Shown: piece by piece, positions 18,100-26,700 of the stretch | Layout of the letters: every line of letters begins with the position of its first letter | Numbering within the stretch: the first letter of the stretch is position 1 | From: Paludibacteraceae bacterium | GTDB lineage: Bacteria > Bacteroidota > Bacteroidia > Bacteroidales > Paludibacteraceae | Assembly: GCA_024401435.1 (NCBI GenBank) | Contig: JAKSLB010000005.1 | Location: 124,001 to 188,000, forward strand | Length of the DNA: 64,000 nt | Reading direction: 5' to 3' | Notes under the pieces: generated by a model | Told to the model about the DNA's origin: nothing | The model's database searches: none | Seen by the model: the letters and a program-made list of their open reading frames with translations, nothing else | Made by a program: the position numbers and the translations under genes

Positions 18100-18890
18100 T
18101 GTCTTAATTTGTTTGAGTATTCGGTGTCTTTCATTTGATATAGATTATCAAGAAAAGCAGGAACGAAACTTCCTGGTGATTGATATTTTTCAGCAGTTGT
18201 TTCTCCTGTAATTCCCATAATGGCCATTGCATGAGCAGCGGCCATAAATGAATTTTCATTAATGGATAGAAATGTACCTACCATTGAAGAGGCGGTACAT
18301 CCCATAGCCGTGATTTTAGGCATGATAGGAGAACCATTTTGTATGAACTCTCTTTGCTGTCCGTTTGTAATATAGTCTGTTTCTCCGCTGATGACTACTA
18401 TTGTATGGTGTTCTTTTGCCAGCCAATCGGCAGCGTTCTGTGCTTTTTCAACATTGATGGAACTATCAACCCCTTTACTTTGTACACGATTATTGGTTAA
18501 TGCCATAATTTCGGAAGCGTTACCTCGAATTACATTTGGATGATATTCTTGAATGAGGTGAAGTGCTGTTTGGGTTCGATAGGTTGAGGCTCCTGCACCA
18601 ACGGGATCAATCACCCATGGTTTGTGATTTCGATAAGCTGTTTGCGCTGCGATTTCCATCCCTTTTATCCAATTTTCATCGAGAGTTCCTATGTTTATGA
18701 CCAATGCGGAAGATTGTGTTACAATTTCTTCCATTTCCATTGGAGAATGAGCCATAATAGGAGAGGCACCAAACGCAAGCAATGCATTTGCGGAGAAATT
18801 CATTGCCACGTAATTGGTAATGTTATGAATAAGAGGATTGGTTACCCGTATTTTTTTTATATCCTCTTCAAACCTTTTTTTATCAATCAT
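18096..18890 (-). CDS. thiM: Hydroxyethylthiazole kinase
   Basis: The 264-residue ribokinase-like protein has the ThiM motifs: PLIHNITNYVAMNFSANALLAFGASPIM near the start (seen as HNITNYVAMN and GASPIM), PWVIDPVGAGASTYRT (substrate/magnesium site), VIRGNASEIMAL, and the anion-hole/catalytic segment ITAMGCTASSMVGTFLS with the conserved Cys. It phosphorylates the salvaged thiazole alcohol for ThiE. It overlaps thiE by 4 bp and follows the methyltransferase gene by 7 bp, so it belongs to the same transcript under the TPP riboswitch. Confidence 0.95.
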   Translation of the reverse strand: MIDKKRFEEDIKKIRVTNPLIHNITNYVAMNFSANALLAFGASPIMAHSPMEMEEIVTQSSALVINIGTLDENWIKGMEIAAQTAYRNHKPWVIDPVGAGASTYRTQTALHLIQEYHPNVIRGNASEIMALTNNRVQSKGVDSSINVEKAQNAADWLAKEHHTIVVISGETDYITNGQQREFIQNGSPIMPKITAMGCTASSMVGTFLSINENSFMAAAHAMAIMGITGETTAEKYQSPGSFVPAFLDNLYQMKDTEYSNKLRQ

Positions 18891-18897
18891 ATTGTTG

Positions 18898-19602
18898 TTA
18901 ATCTTTTATTGCGGTGATAGCTACATATGAACCTTTATCATATCCATTAATTGGATCTTCAATCTGTAAATGAGAAAAGCATGGATGAGTTGTAAGTGTT
19001 TGCTTGAATGAGAGGTTGGATAATCCAATCTCTTGCAAAATGTTAATCTTCTCTGCTGTTGTTCTCCATTTGGCTTGTTTCACTAATTCAATTGGATAGG
19101 GTAGATGTGGTTGAATTCCTTCTAATAAGGGATGTTCCCAAGAACCAACGGAAAGAGCAAGATTGTATAGCGTTCCATATCCACTCTCTTTCGGTACATC
19201 GATTATAATGATTCGACCACCTTTCGTTACGGCTTTTTTAGCTTTTATAAGTGCCTTTTTTAAATCATTCATATAACAAGGACATCCGTTAAATAGAATG
19301 GTGTCGTAGCAATTGTCTCCATAATTTGCATCTTCGCCTGTGTTAATTTCCACATTGATGCCTCGTTTAATGGCTATGTCTGCCATTGATTGCGATGGCT
19401 CGATCCCGTGTTTGATGGATATGTTATAATCGTCTTTTAGCGCTTTTTCGAATAATCCACTTCCACACCCAATGGAAAGAATCTCTTTGGACCCTTTTAA
19501 ACAAGAAGCAACCAATCGAAGTTCTGTTTCGAATACGTTACTGTTCTCTATGAACCATTGATCGTATTCTTTTGCATAAATGTCAAAACCTGTATAACTC
19601 AT
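18898..19602 (-). CDS. Class I SAM-dependent methyltransferase, first gene of the thiamine salvage operon
   Basis: The 234-residue protein has the Rossmann methyltransferase core: motif I EILSIGCGSGLFEKAL (about 37-52), an acidic second strand (KHGIEPSQSMADIA), and the motif IV region DTILFNGCPCYMNDLKKAL followed by GGRIIIIDVPK. This matches the Methyltransf_11/25 group found in UbiE-like and many unassigned enzymes; the substrate cannot be told. It is the first gene behind the TPP riboswitch and terminator and ends 7 bp before thiM, so its expression should follow thiamine need. It may act on a thiamine precursor or degradation product, but this is inference. No transporter signature is present. 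Confidence 0.8.
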   Translation of the reverse strand: MSYTGFDIYAKEYDQWFIENSNVFETELRLVASCLKGSKEILSIGCGSGLFEKALKDDYNISIKHGIEPSQSMADIAIKRGINVEINTGEDANYGDNCYDTILFNGCPCYMNDLKKALIKAKKAVTKGGRIIIIDVPKESGYGTLYNLALSVGSWEHPLLEGIQPHLPYPIELVKQAKWRTTAEKINILQEIGLSNLSFKQTLTTHPCFSHLQIEDPINGYDKGSYVAITAIKD

Positions 19603-19613
19603 CGATGTTGAAT

Positions 19614-19642
19614 AAAAAAACCGTATCCTTTTGAGGATACGG
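19614..19642 (-). terminator. Riboswitch-linked intrinsic terminator
   Basis: On the minus strand CCGTATCC and GGATACGG form an 8-bp stem with loop TCAAAA and are followed directly by seven T. It lies after the TPP aptamer and only about 12 bp before the methyltransferase ATG, the arrangement expected for a riboswitch acting by premature termination. Confidence 0.85.
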
Positions 19643-19672
19643 TTGAATATTGAAATGAAAATTTATATCTTT

Positions 19673-19757
19673 TTCCGTTTTCCTCTCTGCCATTACGCAG
19701 CAGGTTCAAAGGGTATAATCTCAGCCTGACTAACAAGCACCCCTATGTCTGTAAGAC
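19673..19757 (-). promoter_or_regulatory. TPP riboswitch (THI box)
   Basis: Read on the minus strand, the region carries the conserved THI-box blocks in order: GGGGTGCTTG, GGCTGAGATTATACCC, TTTGAACCTG, then GCGTAATGGCAGAGAGGA. These correspond to the pyrimidine-sensing CUGAGA loop and the pyrophosphate-sensing arm of the TPP aptamer. It lies upstream of the methyltransferase-thiM-thiE-tenA operon with a terminator in between, so TPP binding should favour termination. Confidence 0.93.
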
Positions 19758-19761
19758 AATG

Positions 19762-19769
19762 CAAAAGTA
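19762..19769 (-). promoter_or_regulatory. -7 promoter box (TACTTTTG) of the thiamine operon
   Basis: On the minus strand TACTTTTGC fits the Bacteroidota -7 consensus TAnnTTTG and would start RNA just before the TPP aptamer. The -33 element is not clear. Confidence 0.5.
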
Positions 19770-19971
19770 TATAATTTTTTGAAAATATTTCAGAAGTGTG
19801 TTCTGAATATTCTCAGTTTTGTATGATTTTTTTATGGCGTGCTTTCGAAAGATTGTCTCCTATTTTGTTGAATAATAATGATTTAAAATGTGTATGACGA
19901 TGGTATTTAAATCATCGAATAGGCTATTGAATTTTTCGAAAGTTCATTTAAGTGATTTATCCCAATCTATA

Positions 19972-20865
19972 TTAGTTAACGCCATTAATTGCAATTTCAG
20001 GTTCGATACCTTTAACGATTTTTTTAATCATACCTTGAAGAACTGCACCTGGACCAACTTCCGTAAAGGATGTAGCACCAGCAGCAACCATATTTTGAAT
20101 AGATTGGGTCCATTTTACAGGAGCAGTTAACTGTTTAATAAGATTGTTTTTGATAATCTCTGGATCGGTTTCCCCTTTTGTTGAAACATTTTGGAATATT
20201 GGACATTTAGGAGCTTTGAATTGAGTGGATTGAATGGCTTTTTCCAATTCAATTTTAGCTGGTTCCATTAAAGGCGAATGGAAGGCTCCACCGACAGCTA
20301 ATTTGATAGCTCTTTTTGCTTCTGCTTGTAACATTAATTCACATGCTTTGTCGATACCAGGGATAGTACCCGAGATAACTAATTGTCCAGGACAGTTATA
20401 ATTGGCAGGTACAACTATATCATCTGTTATAGAAGCACAAATTTCTTCCACTTTTTCGTCGGGTAGTCCAAGAATGGCAGCCATGGTAGATGGCTGTTTC
20501 TCGCATGCTTTTTGCATGGCCATTGCACGTTTGGAAACTAATATTAGTCCATCTTCGAAATCGATAGCTCCACTAGCAACGAGTGCGGAAAATTCACCTA
20601 AAGAATGACCAGCAACCATGTCTGGCTTAAAATCATCGCTTAGTGATTTAGCTAATAAAACAGAGTGAAGAAATACGGCAGGTTGTGTCACTTTTGTCTG
20701 CTTTAGGTCGTCTGCACTTCCTTCGAACATTACGTCAGTGATTTTAAAACCTAGAATTTCATTTGCTCTTTCTAGTAATTCCTTTGCCAATGGCAAATTA
20801 TCGTACAAATCTTTGGCCATTCCTGTAAATTGGGAACCTTGGCCAGGGAATACGAATGCTTTCAT
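19972..20865 (-). CDS. fabD: Malonyl-CoA:ACP transacylase
   Basis: The 297-residue protein shows the FabD signature: FPGQGSQFTGMAKDLYD at the N-terminus, the nucleophile elbow GHSLGEFSALVASG (Ser about 92), the substrate arginine region KRAMAMQKACE, and GGAFHSPLM with the catalytic His (about 200). It ends normally after AINGVN. It transfers malonyl groups from CoA to acyl carrier protein to feed fatty acid elongation. It is the last gene of a minus-strand run (DUF4783-nadC-nuclease-fabD), 48 bp after the nuclease gene. No hairpin with a T-run was found downstream; between its stop and the riboswitch promoter (about 200 bp) I see no gene. Confidence 0.96.
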   Translation of the reverse strand: MKAFVFPGQGSQFTGMAKDLYDNLPLAKELLERANEILGFKITDVMFEGSADDLKQTKVTQPAVFLHSVLLAKSLSDDFKPDMVAGHSLGEFSALVASGAIDFEDGLILVSKRAMAMQKACEKQPSTMAAILGLPDEKVEEICASITDDIVVPANYNCPGQLVISGTIPGIDKACELMLQAEAKRAIKLAVGGAFHSPLMEPAKIELEKAIQSTQFKAPKCPIFQNVSTKGETDPEIIKNNLIKQLTAPVKWTQSIQNMVAAGATSFTEVGPGAVLQGMIKKIVKGIEPEIAINGVN

Positions 20866-20913
20866 ATAAATAAGTCCTTTTTATACTCATGAATAATTTT
20901 CATGAGGTTTAGG

Positions 20914-21807
20914 TTAATGGTTATATTTTTTTTCGTAAGAAAATTTTTTCCATGCAGCAACGTTTATTTGTCCTTCTAGTTTTGCTTGTTCTGCTTTGGA
21001 AAGATTATGGAAAAAATCGATTTTAGTTTCTTTTTCTATTTCATCGACGGTTACTGCATAATCGAAAAAACTACCTTCGGCTCCCTCTTGAGGAATGATG
21101 AAGCCAATCATTTTTTCTTTCCCTTTGTAAGAGAAGTCATAGACAATTTTATAAAACTTTTTGGGAATTGTAATGTCGCTTTTTTCCTCTTGTCCTCGAT
21201 TGTTTTTATAACTCAATTTCTTACAATCTTTGGTTAATATAGGACCCGTGATTACATATACAGTGTTGAATTTCTGAGCCCAATATCGAACTTGCATTTC
21301 TAAATCGTTCCAGATACCAGCATTAAATTTTTGTTTCTGCGGAGATATGTTACTGGTGTAAAAACACTCGTTCATGGCAGTTCTGTCAAACTTCATATCG
21401 CCCGCTGGCGCCAAATGACCTCTTGTGTAACCACAGTTTCTATATTCATATGGATGAGCTGATTCTGTAGTAACAATAGGATCTTCTGTAAAACTTTCCT
21501 TTCTTTGTAAATTCCCTTTAGTCTCTTGTTTCGTTAATTCGTATGCAACCCATTCTGACTGTTCGTCATCTTCAGAATAAGAGAAAGAATAGTTTTCGTG
21601 ATGATACAATTTTCCCTTTGGAGTTGAGTGTGTAAAAATGGCATCACCTTTTTTATTAGAAGATGATTGTTTTGTTTCTGCACCTCCCTTTTGAGTGGGG
21701 GTATTGTAAAAAGATGAACTACCCTCTTGTGGTTGGGATTCATTGTTTACGCCAATACAATTATAAAGGAATGCTGAAACAATTGCTATGATCAATATTC
21801 TTTTCAT
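20914..21807 (-). CDS. Secreted DNA/RNA non-specific endonuclease (NUC1 family), probable lipoprotein
   Basis: I start at the ATG at 21807, overlapping the nadC stop as ATGA; a 26-residue upstream extension lies inside nadC and lacks a signal. From this start the protein has a signal peptide with a possible lipobox (SAFLYNC). A low-complexity Ser/Gln/Lys linker to about residue 70 precedes the nuclease domain. The active-site motif is TRGHLAPAGDM (family DRGH; His is the general base), followed by CFYTSNISPQKQKFNAGIW, where the Asn binds magnesium, and YVITGPIL. Family members degrade nucleic acids outside the cytoplasm. Here it probably faces the periplasm or surface and may scavenge nucleotides; sitting between nadC and fabD does not explain its role. 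Confidence 0.88.
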   Translation of the reverse strand: MKRILIIAIVSAFLYNCIGVNNESQPQEGSSSFYNTPTQKGGAETKQSSSNKKGDAIFTHSTPKGKLYHHENYSFSYSEDDEQSEWVAYELTKQETKGNLQRKESFTEDPIVTTESAHPYEYRNCGYTRGHLAPAGDMKFDRTAMNECFYTSNISPQKQKFNAGIWNDLEMQVRYWAQKFNTVYVITGPILTKDCKKLSYKNNRGQEEKSDITIPKKFYKIVYDFSYKGKEKMIGFIIPQEGAEGSFFDYAVTVDEIEKETKIDFFHNLSKAEQAKLEGQINVAAWKKFSYEKKYNH

Positions 21808-22655
21808 TTCACTGCTTTTAGACTCATATCCAAACCTTTGACGGAGTGGGTAAGTGCGCCTACTGATATGTAGTCGACGCCACATTCTGCATAGTCACGG
21901 AGAGTGTCAAAAGTGATACCTCCGGAAGATTCAGTTTCGAATCTGTGGTTGATTCGACGTACAGCTTCTTTTGTGTCAGTTGTGTTGAAATTGTCAAGCA
22001 TGATTCTGTCAACGCCACCTATTTGTAATACTTCTTCTAATTCGTCGAAATTACGAACTTCAATTTCTATTTTAAGATTTTTACCTTTTGCTTTCAAGTA
22101 TTCTTTTGCTTTTGTAATAGCATTCTTAATGCCACCAGCAAAGTCAACGTGATTATCTTTTAATAGAATCATGTCAAATAATCCAATACGATGGTTGACT
22201 CCTCCTCCGATTTTCACTGCTTGCTTTTCAAGCATACGAAGACCAGGAGTTGTCTTTCTTGTGTCAAGAACTCTTGTGTTTAATCCTTCTAACAATTTAG
22301 CATAGCGATTGGTTTGGGTGGCAATTCCACTCATACGTTGCATAATGTTCAATACTGTACGTTCAGTTTGAAGTAATGATTGTTCCTTGCCTGTAACATA
22401 GAAGGCAATATCACCTTTCTTCACTTTCGCGCCATCGTTAAGCAAAATTTCCATTTGCATTTCGGGATCGAATTTATGGAAAACTCTTTTGGCAATTTCG
22501 ACTCCTGCGAGGATTCCATCTTCTTTGATGAGAAGTTTTGCTTTTCCAATCTTGTCGGAAGGAATGCAGCACAATGTTGTATGGTCACCATCTCCAATAT
22601 CTTCAGCAAAAGCCAAATTTAGAAGATCTTCTATTAATTCATTTTCGCTTTTCAT
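21804..22655 (-). CDS. nadC: Nicotinate-nucleotide pyrophosphorylase (carboxylating)
   Basis: The 283-residue protein has NadC/QPRTase motifs: EDIGDGDHTT near the N-terminus, ERTVLNIMQRMSGIAT (about 98-113), VLDTRKTTPGLRMLEKQAV with Arg and Lys residues binding the substrates, GGGVNHRIGLFDMILLKDNH, IEIEVRNFDEL, IMLDNFNT and the phosphate loop YISVGALTHSVKGLDMSL. It converts quinolinate and PRPP to nicotinate mononucleotide with loss of CO2 in de novo NAD synthesis. It follows the DUF4783 gene by 20 bp and overlaps the nuclease gene by 4 bp. nadA and nadB are not in the window. Confidence 0.96.
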   Translation of the reverse strand: MKSENELIEDLLNLAFAEDIGDGDHTTLCCIPSDKIGKAKLLIKEDGILAGVEIAKRVFHKFDPEMQMEILLNDGAKVKKGDIAFYVTGKEQSLLQTERTVLNIMQRMSGIATQTNRYAKLLEGLNTRVLDTRKTTPGLRMLEKQAVKIGGGVNHRIGLFDMILLKDNHVDFAGGIKNAITKAKEYLKAKGKNLKIEIEVRNFDELEEVLQIGGVDRIMLDNFNTTDTKEAVRRINHRFETESSGGITFDTLRDYAECGVDYISVGALTHSVKGLDMSLKAVK

Positions 22656-22675
22656 ATGTCAGTTGAATAAAATTC

Positions 22676-23062
22676 TTATTTGTCTTGTGTGATTTTTACT
22701 TGGTATATAAGGTCTTTATTCGAATCTTTTTGTGTAAGAATAAATAATGTGTATTCTCCACTATTAGTATATAACTTACCTAAAATAATGGCAGACTTTC
22801 CTCTCTCTGTTTTGTTGGTCAGAGAATAATTCGTTGGCCTGTTTCTGCGGAAAAAATCATTTAACAATGATTTCGCACGGTCTCTATCGCAAGAACTAGA
22901 AGCCTTTTCTATCGTAATATCTACATTATTGTTTAGGTAAGATTCTATTTTTGATATGTTTCCATTCGCAAATGCTTGCGTTATTTCTGTAGAATTCGCA
23001 TGAAGATTAAAACTTATAAAAGAGGTAATTAATGTGATTAATGTGACTTTTATATTTTTCAT
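22676..23062 (-). CDS. DUF4783 family small exported protein
   Basis: The 128-residue protein begins with a signal peptide (cut after NLHA) and has a compact NTF2-like look: an amphipathic start (EITQAFANGNISKIESYL), NNVDITIEK, RAKSLLNDFFRRNRPTNYSL, and strands AIILGKLYTNSGEYTLFIL and LIYQVKITQDK. This matches DUF4783, a Bacteroidota family often beside nadC; no reaction is known. It is the first gene of the minus-strand operon and is divergent from rlmH, with a -7 box on each strand between them. Confidence 0.85.
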   Translation of the reverse strand: MKNIKVTLITLITSFISFNLHANSTEITQAFANGNISKIESYLNNNVDITIEKASSSCDRDRAKSLLNDFFRRNRPTNYSLTNKTERGKSAIILGKLYTNSGEYTLFILTQKDSNKDLIYQVKITQDK

Positions 23063-23108
23063 AATTTATTCCGAATTTGAGAGTTATGCGTCATAAAATT
23101 ACAAAGTG

Positions 23109-23116
23109 CAAAAATA
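23109..23116 (-). promoter_or_regulatory. -7 promoter box (TATTTTTG) for the DUF4783-nadC operon
   Basis: Minus-strand TATTTTTGC fits TAnnTTTG and lies about 47 bp before the DUF4783 start. The -33 element is not clear. Confidence 0.45.
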
Positions 23117-23140
23117 ATGCCAAAAAATAGTAATTTTTAT

Positions 23141-23148
23141 TATTTTTG
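23141..23148 (+). promoter_or_regulatory. -7 promoter box (TATTTTTG) for rlmH
   Basis: TATTTTTGC fits TAnnTTTG and ends 18 bp before the rlmH ATG, giving a short leader. It forms a divergent pair with the box at 23109-23116. Confidence 0.5.
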
Positions 23149-23166
23149 CCATAAAAGTTATAGCGT

Positions 23167-23640
23167 ATGAAAGTGACACTAATAACAGTTGGCAAAACTA
23201 ATAATTTAAATTTTAAAAACGCAATATCTGACTATCAAAAGCGTTTAAAATTTTATCTTTCTTTCGAAATTGAAGAATTACCCGATATAAAAAACACGAA
23301 AAATATGACGGAAGATGAGCAAAAGCAAAAAGAAGGAGAAATGTTGCTAAAATCTTTCCAAAATGGTGATGAGGTAATTTTGTTAGATGATAAAGGTGAG
23401 GAACATACTTCTATGTCATTTTCGTCATTTATAGAAAAAAAATCAGTTGCAGGTTTGAAAAGATTAGTTTTTGTGGTAGGCGGACCATATGGATTTTCAC
23501 CAGACGTCTATGGGAGAGCAAATGGTAAGGTCTCATTATCAAGGATGACATTCTCTCATCAGATGGTTCGTCTTATTTTTGTTGAACAATTGTACAGGGC
23601 GATGACAATTTTAAAAGGAGAACCCTATCATCACGAATGA
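23167..23640 (+). CDS. rlmH: 23S rRNA (pseudouridine-1915-N3)-methyltransferase
   Basis: The 157-residue SPOUT protein has the normal RlmH length and motifs: an N-terminal VTLITVGKT strand, VILLDDKGEEHTSMSFSSFI, VFVVGGPYGFSPDVYGRA (SAM-binding knot), KVSLSRMTFSHQMVRLIFVEQLYRA and the conserved end GEPYHHE. It methylates pseudouridine 1915 in helix 69 of 23S rRNA on assembled ribosomes. It is divergent from the DUF4783-nadC operon and 70 bp upstream of the histidine kinase. Confidence 0.97.
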   Translation: MKVTLITVGKTNNLNFKNAISDYQKRLKFYLSFEIEELPDIKNTKNMTEDEQKQKEGEMLLKSFQNGDEVILLDDKGEEHTSMSFSSFIEKKSVAGLKRLVFVVGGPYGFSPDVYGRANGKVSLSRMTFSHQMVRLIFVEQLYRAMTILKGEPYHHE

Positions 23641-23710
23641 TTTCATGGATTTTTTTTATGCTTTTTGGCACATATTTTGTTGTTGTTTTTACATATAATT
23701 GGTGAATAAT

Positions 23711-26700
23711 GTGAAACGAACATTTCGATATTTCCGGCTTAAATTAACTAGAAAATATTTCTCTTTTAAAAAAGGAGGAATGGTTGCTAGTTGTCTTTTC
23801 CTTGCTTTGTCTTTGCTTTTTTTCTTCTTGTTTGAATATTTGTTTTATTCGACATCTGTTTTTAAAGTTGACAAAAATGAATTTACAAGGACTTTAAAAG
23901 AGAAAGAAGCTTATTCGGAACAGGTATTAGATCAGATTAAGTCTACCATAGAAAGTGAGGGACTAACGTCTTTGTGTCAACAGAAGAACATATACAATGA
24001 GTCTGAACAAAAAGAAATATCTTTTCAAATCTACCAAGGCGATCAACTTGAGTTCTGGTCGAACAATGTGGTTGCATTGGAAGGCGTAAGTAAATTCAAT
24101 TTCGCGAAAGAGTTTTTTTATGAAACAGATAATTCTTATGTGGTGGTTTTGCAGTCTTTTTTCCGTGAATATAGGTGTGTTGCATTAATTAAAATCAAAG
24201 ATAACATCTTCCCGAAAAAAAACAGTTTAAACAATCATTATGCGGAAGCATTTCATATACCAGGGTCAGTTATAATATCCAAAGATAAAGTCGATGATGA
24301 AGATTCAATGTCTTTTTCTTCGCAAGATGGTAAACATTTATTCTCGTTGTCAAATATTACAATTCGACACGAAAATCCTGCCTATTTGATTTTTTCTATT
24401 GTTTGCTGGGTTTTAGTTTTATTCGCTATCCTTTTACTATTGTCGTCTTATTTGGCATATGTGGAAAAATGGCATCCAGCCCAATACAAATATTCTGTTG
24501 TGGGAACCTCTCTGGTCTGGTTGTTGGTCATTGCGTTGACAGCAATATTTAGATATCCAACTATGTGGTTTGAAAATGATTTTCTTTCCACGTTGTCCTA
24601 TCATTCGACGATTGCTCCAACATTATCCCATCTGTTCTTGTATACTTTGTTTTTGTATGGTATGTTGTTTTTGTTTAAGTCAAGAATACCTACGAAAATA
24701 ATAAGCCCTAATACAATGTCTCCATTGTATGCTGTGTTGTTGATATTAGTTTTGAAAACCATTTCATTCTTGTTGCTTATTTACTTATATGAGATCATAA
24801 AAGGACTAGTTTATCATTCGAATATGAATGTGGCTGTCTCTATTATTCAAGAAGTGAGAGCGGAGACCTTTTTGCTTCTACTGTTGGAATTGTTTTGCGT
24901 ATATCTTTATTATTGGTTTATTTCTCGTGTTAAACAATTCTATGCGGATAAGAGTAATACGAAGATAATCATATATACACATTTGCTTTTAACCACAGTT
25001 AGTGTTGTTTTCTTTGCGGTGTCAGGGTCTTGGTTGGAAGTCGTTTTGCTGATACTTGTTTCTTGTGTGATTTTGTTCATTGACTTGTATGAAACATATT
25101 ATCCAATCAGTGGATTCCTTTATACAGCACCGATTGCTTTTATATTTATTAATTTGATAGTTGGTTTGTCTTATCATTATTCCTCTTTAAAAACAGAGGC
25201 GCAATATAAACAAATGGCCCAACTCATTAGTGTGGAAAATTGTGTATATCAAGATGATATTGCGGAATCAATTTTGAAAGAGAAAAACCTTTTTGTCATC
25301 ACTGATTCTCGTTTGATACGATGGGTGAGATTAAATAGCTCAGAGACAGACGAATTGTTAGAGACTTATTTGTGGGAATCCTATTTTAAAGTTTTTGAAG
25401 ATAAATATGATTTCGAGGTTCAAATTTGTTCCCCTCATGATTCCTTGTATATACGAAAACCAAATTTTGAAAATGCGGAATATTCGGGTTTCGATGCAGT
25501 AGCACCTGTTTTACGTAAGTTGGACATGACGAAATTTTATGCTAATCAAGACGAAAAATTAGCTATTTCCTATTTGGGACATATCCAAATGGATTCGATT
25601 TCGGTCTATTTGAAATTTTATCGTAAAACAACATATGATAGAGTTAGTTTGTTGGAACAGTCTATTCGACAAACAACACCATTTGAAAGCAACTCAAAAG
25701 CCAAATATCTTAACGGAGAATTAAGTTATTCTGATGGAGAATTCCACTATCCGATTTTAATGTCATGGTTGACAGCTGAGGAACAGTATCAAACAGATTA
25801 TCAGTTTGCTTTGAATTATTATACTCATTATGTGCATGTCTTCGATTCGGGAAGAAGTATGTCTGTTGTGAGTGTGCCAGAACGTCAGAGTTATATCTAT
25901 GTGATATTGACAACTTATCTGTTTGCGGCATATGTGTTGATTGCAATTCTCTATTTTTCAATAAGGGAGATTCGCAAGCATTTGTTGAAAAAAAGCAAAT
26001 CTTTGTTAACACGAATGCAGTTGTTATTTGTCATACCTATTATGTCTGCCTTTTTGATTTTGGCAGTTGCCACGTTCCCGTTCTTTATGGATCAATATGA
26101 GAAATCTCAGTTCTCAGAGATAAAGGAGGATGCGATTTCGGTTCAACAAAATGTTCAAAACATAGTGGGATTGTCGGATAATTTGTCCGACCAATCTATG
26201 GAACTATTTACTAAGGTGAAGGAGCTTTCTAATTTGTTCCAATTGAATGTAGTATTGTATGATGAAGATGGGAAATTGTTGGTGTCGTCGCGTCCTTTGG
26301 TGATGTTTGCAGATAAAAGGCAATCGCATTTAGTGTATCCAATTATTAAATTTCAAACCGTGCCAGAATTATTTAGGAAGGAAAAAGTACGGTCTATAGA
26401 TTGTTATTCTCATTATGTGAAAGCCTATAATCTTCAAAATAAATGCGTAGGTTATATTCGATTGATGTCTCATAAAGCCTATTATCAAGTCCAAAATGAA
26501 ATATTTAACATCTTGGTTGTCGTAGTAGATATTTATTTGTTTATTTCTATTATTTCAATTTTCATTATTTGGTTGTTGAATAAACGAACGACGAAGCCGT
26601 TGGTGATGTTGTCTGAACGTTTTACGGAAGTACGATTGACAGGAGAGAACACATTGATTGATTATCCGGAAGATGATGAGATTGGTGATTTGGTAAAACA

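Noticed and set aside
21808-21885. N-terminal extension of the endonuclease
   Set aside because: The extension lies inside nadC and lacks a signal; the ATG at 21807 gives a signal peptide and ATGA overlap.
23773-23782. ATG at 23780 as the kinase start because of AGGAGG
   Set aside because: The AGGAGG is only one base from the ATG, too close to serve as a ribosome site, and the basic stretch before it looks coding; Bacteroidota also rely little on such sites. The alternative is not fully excluded.
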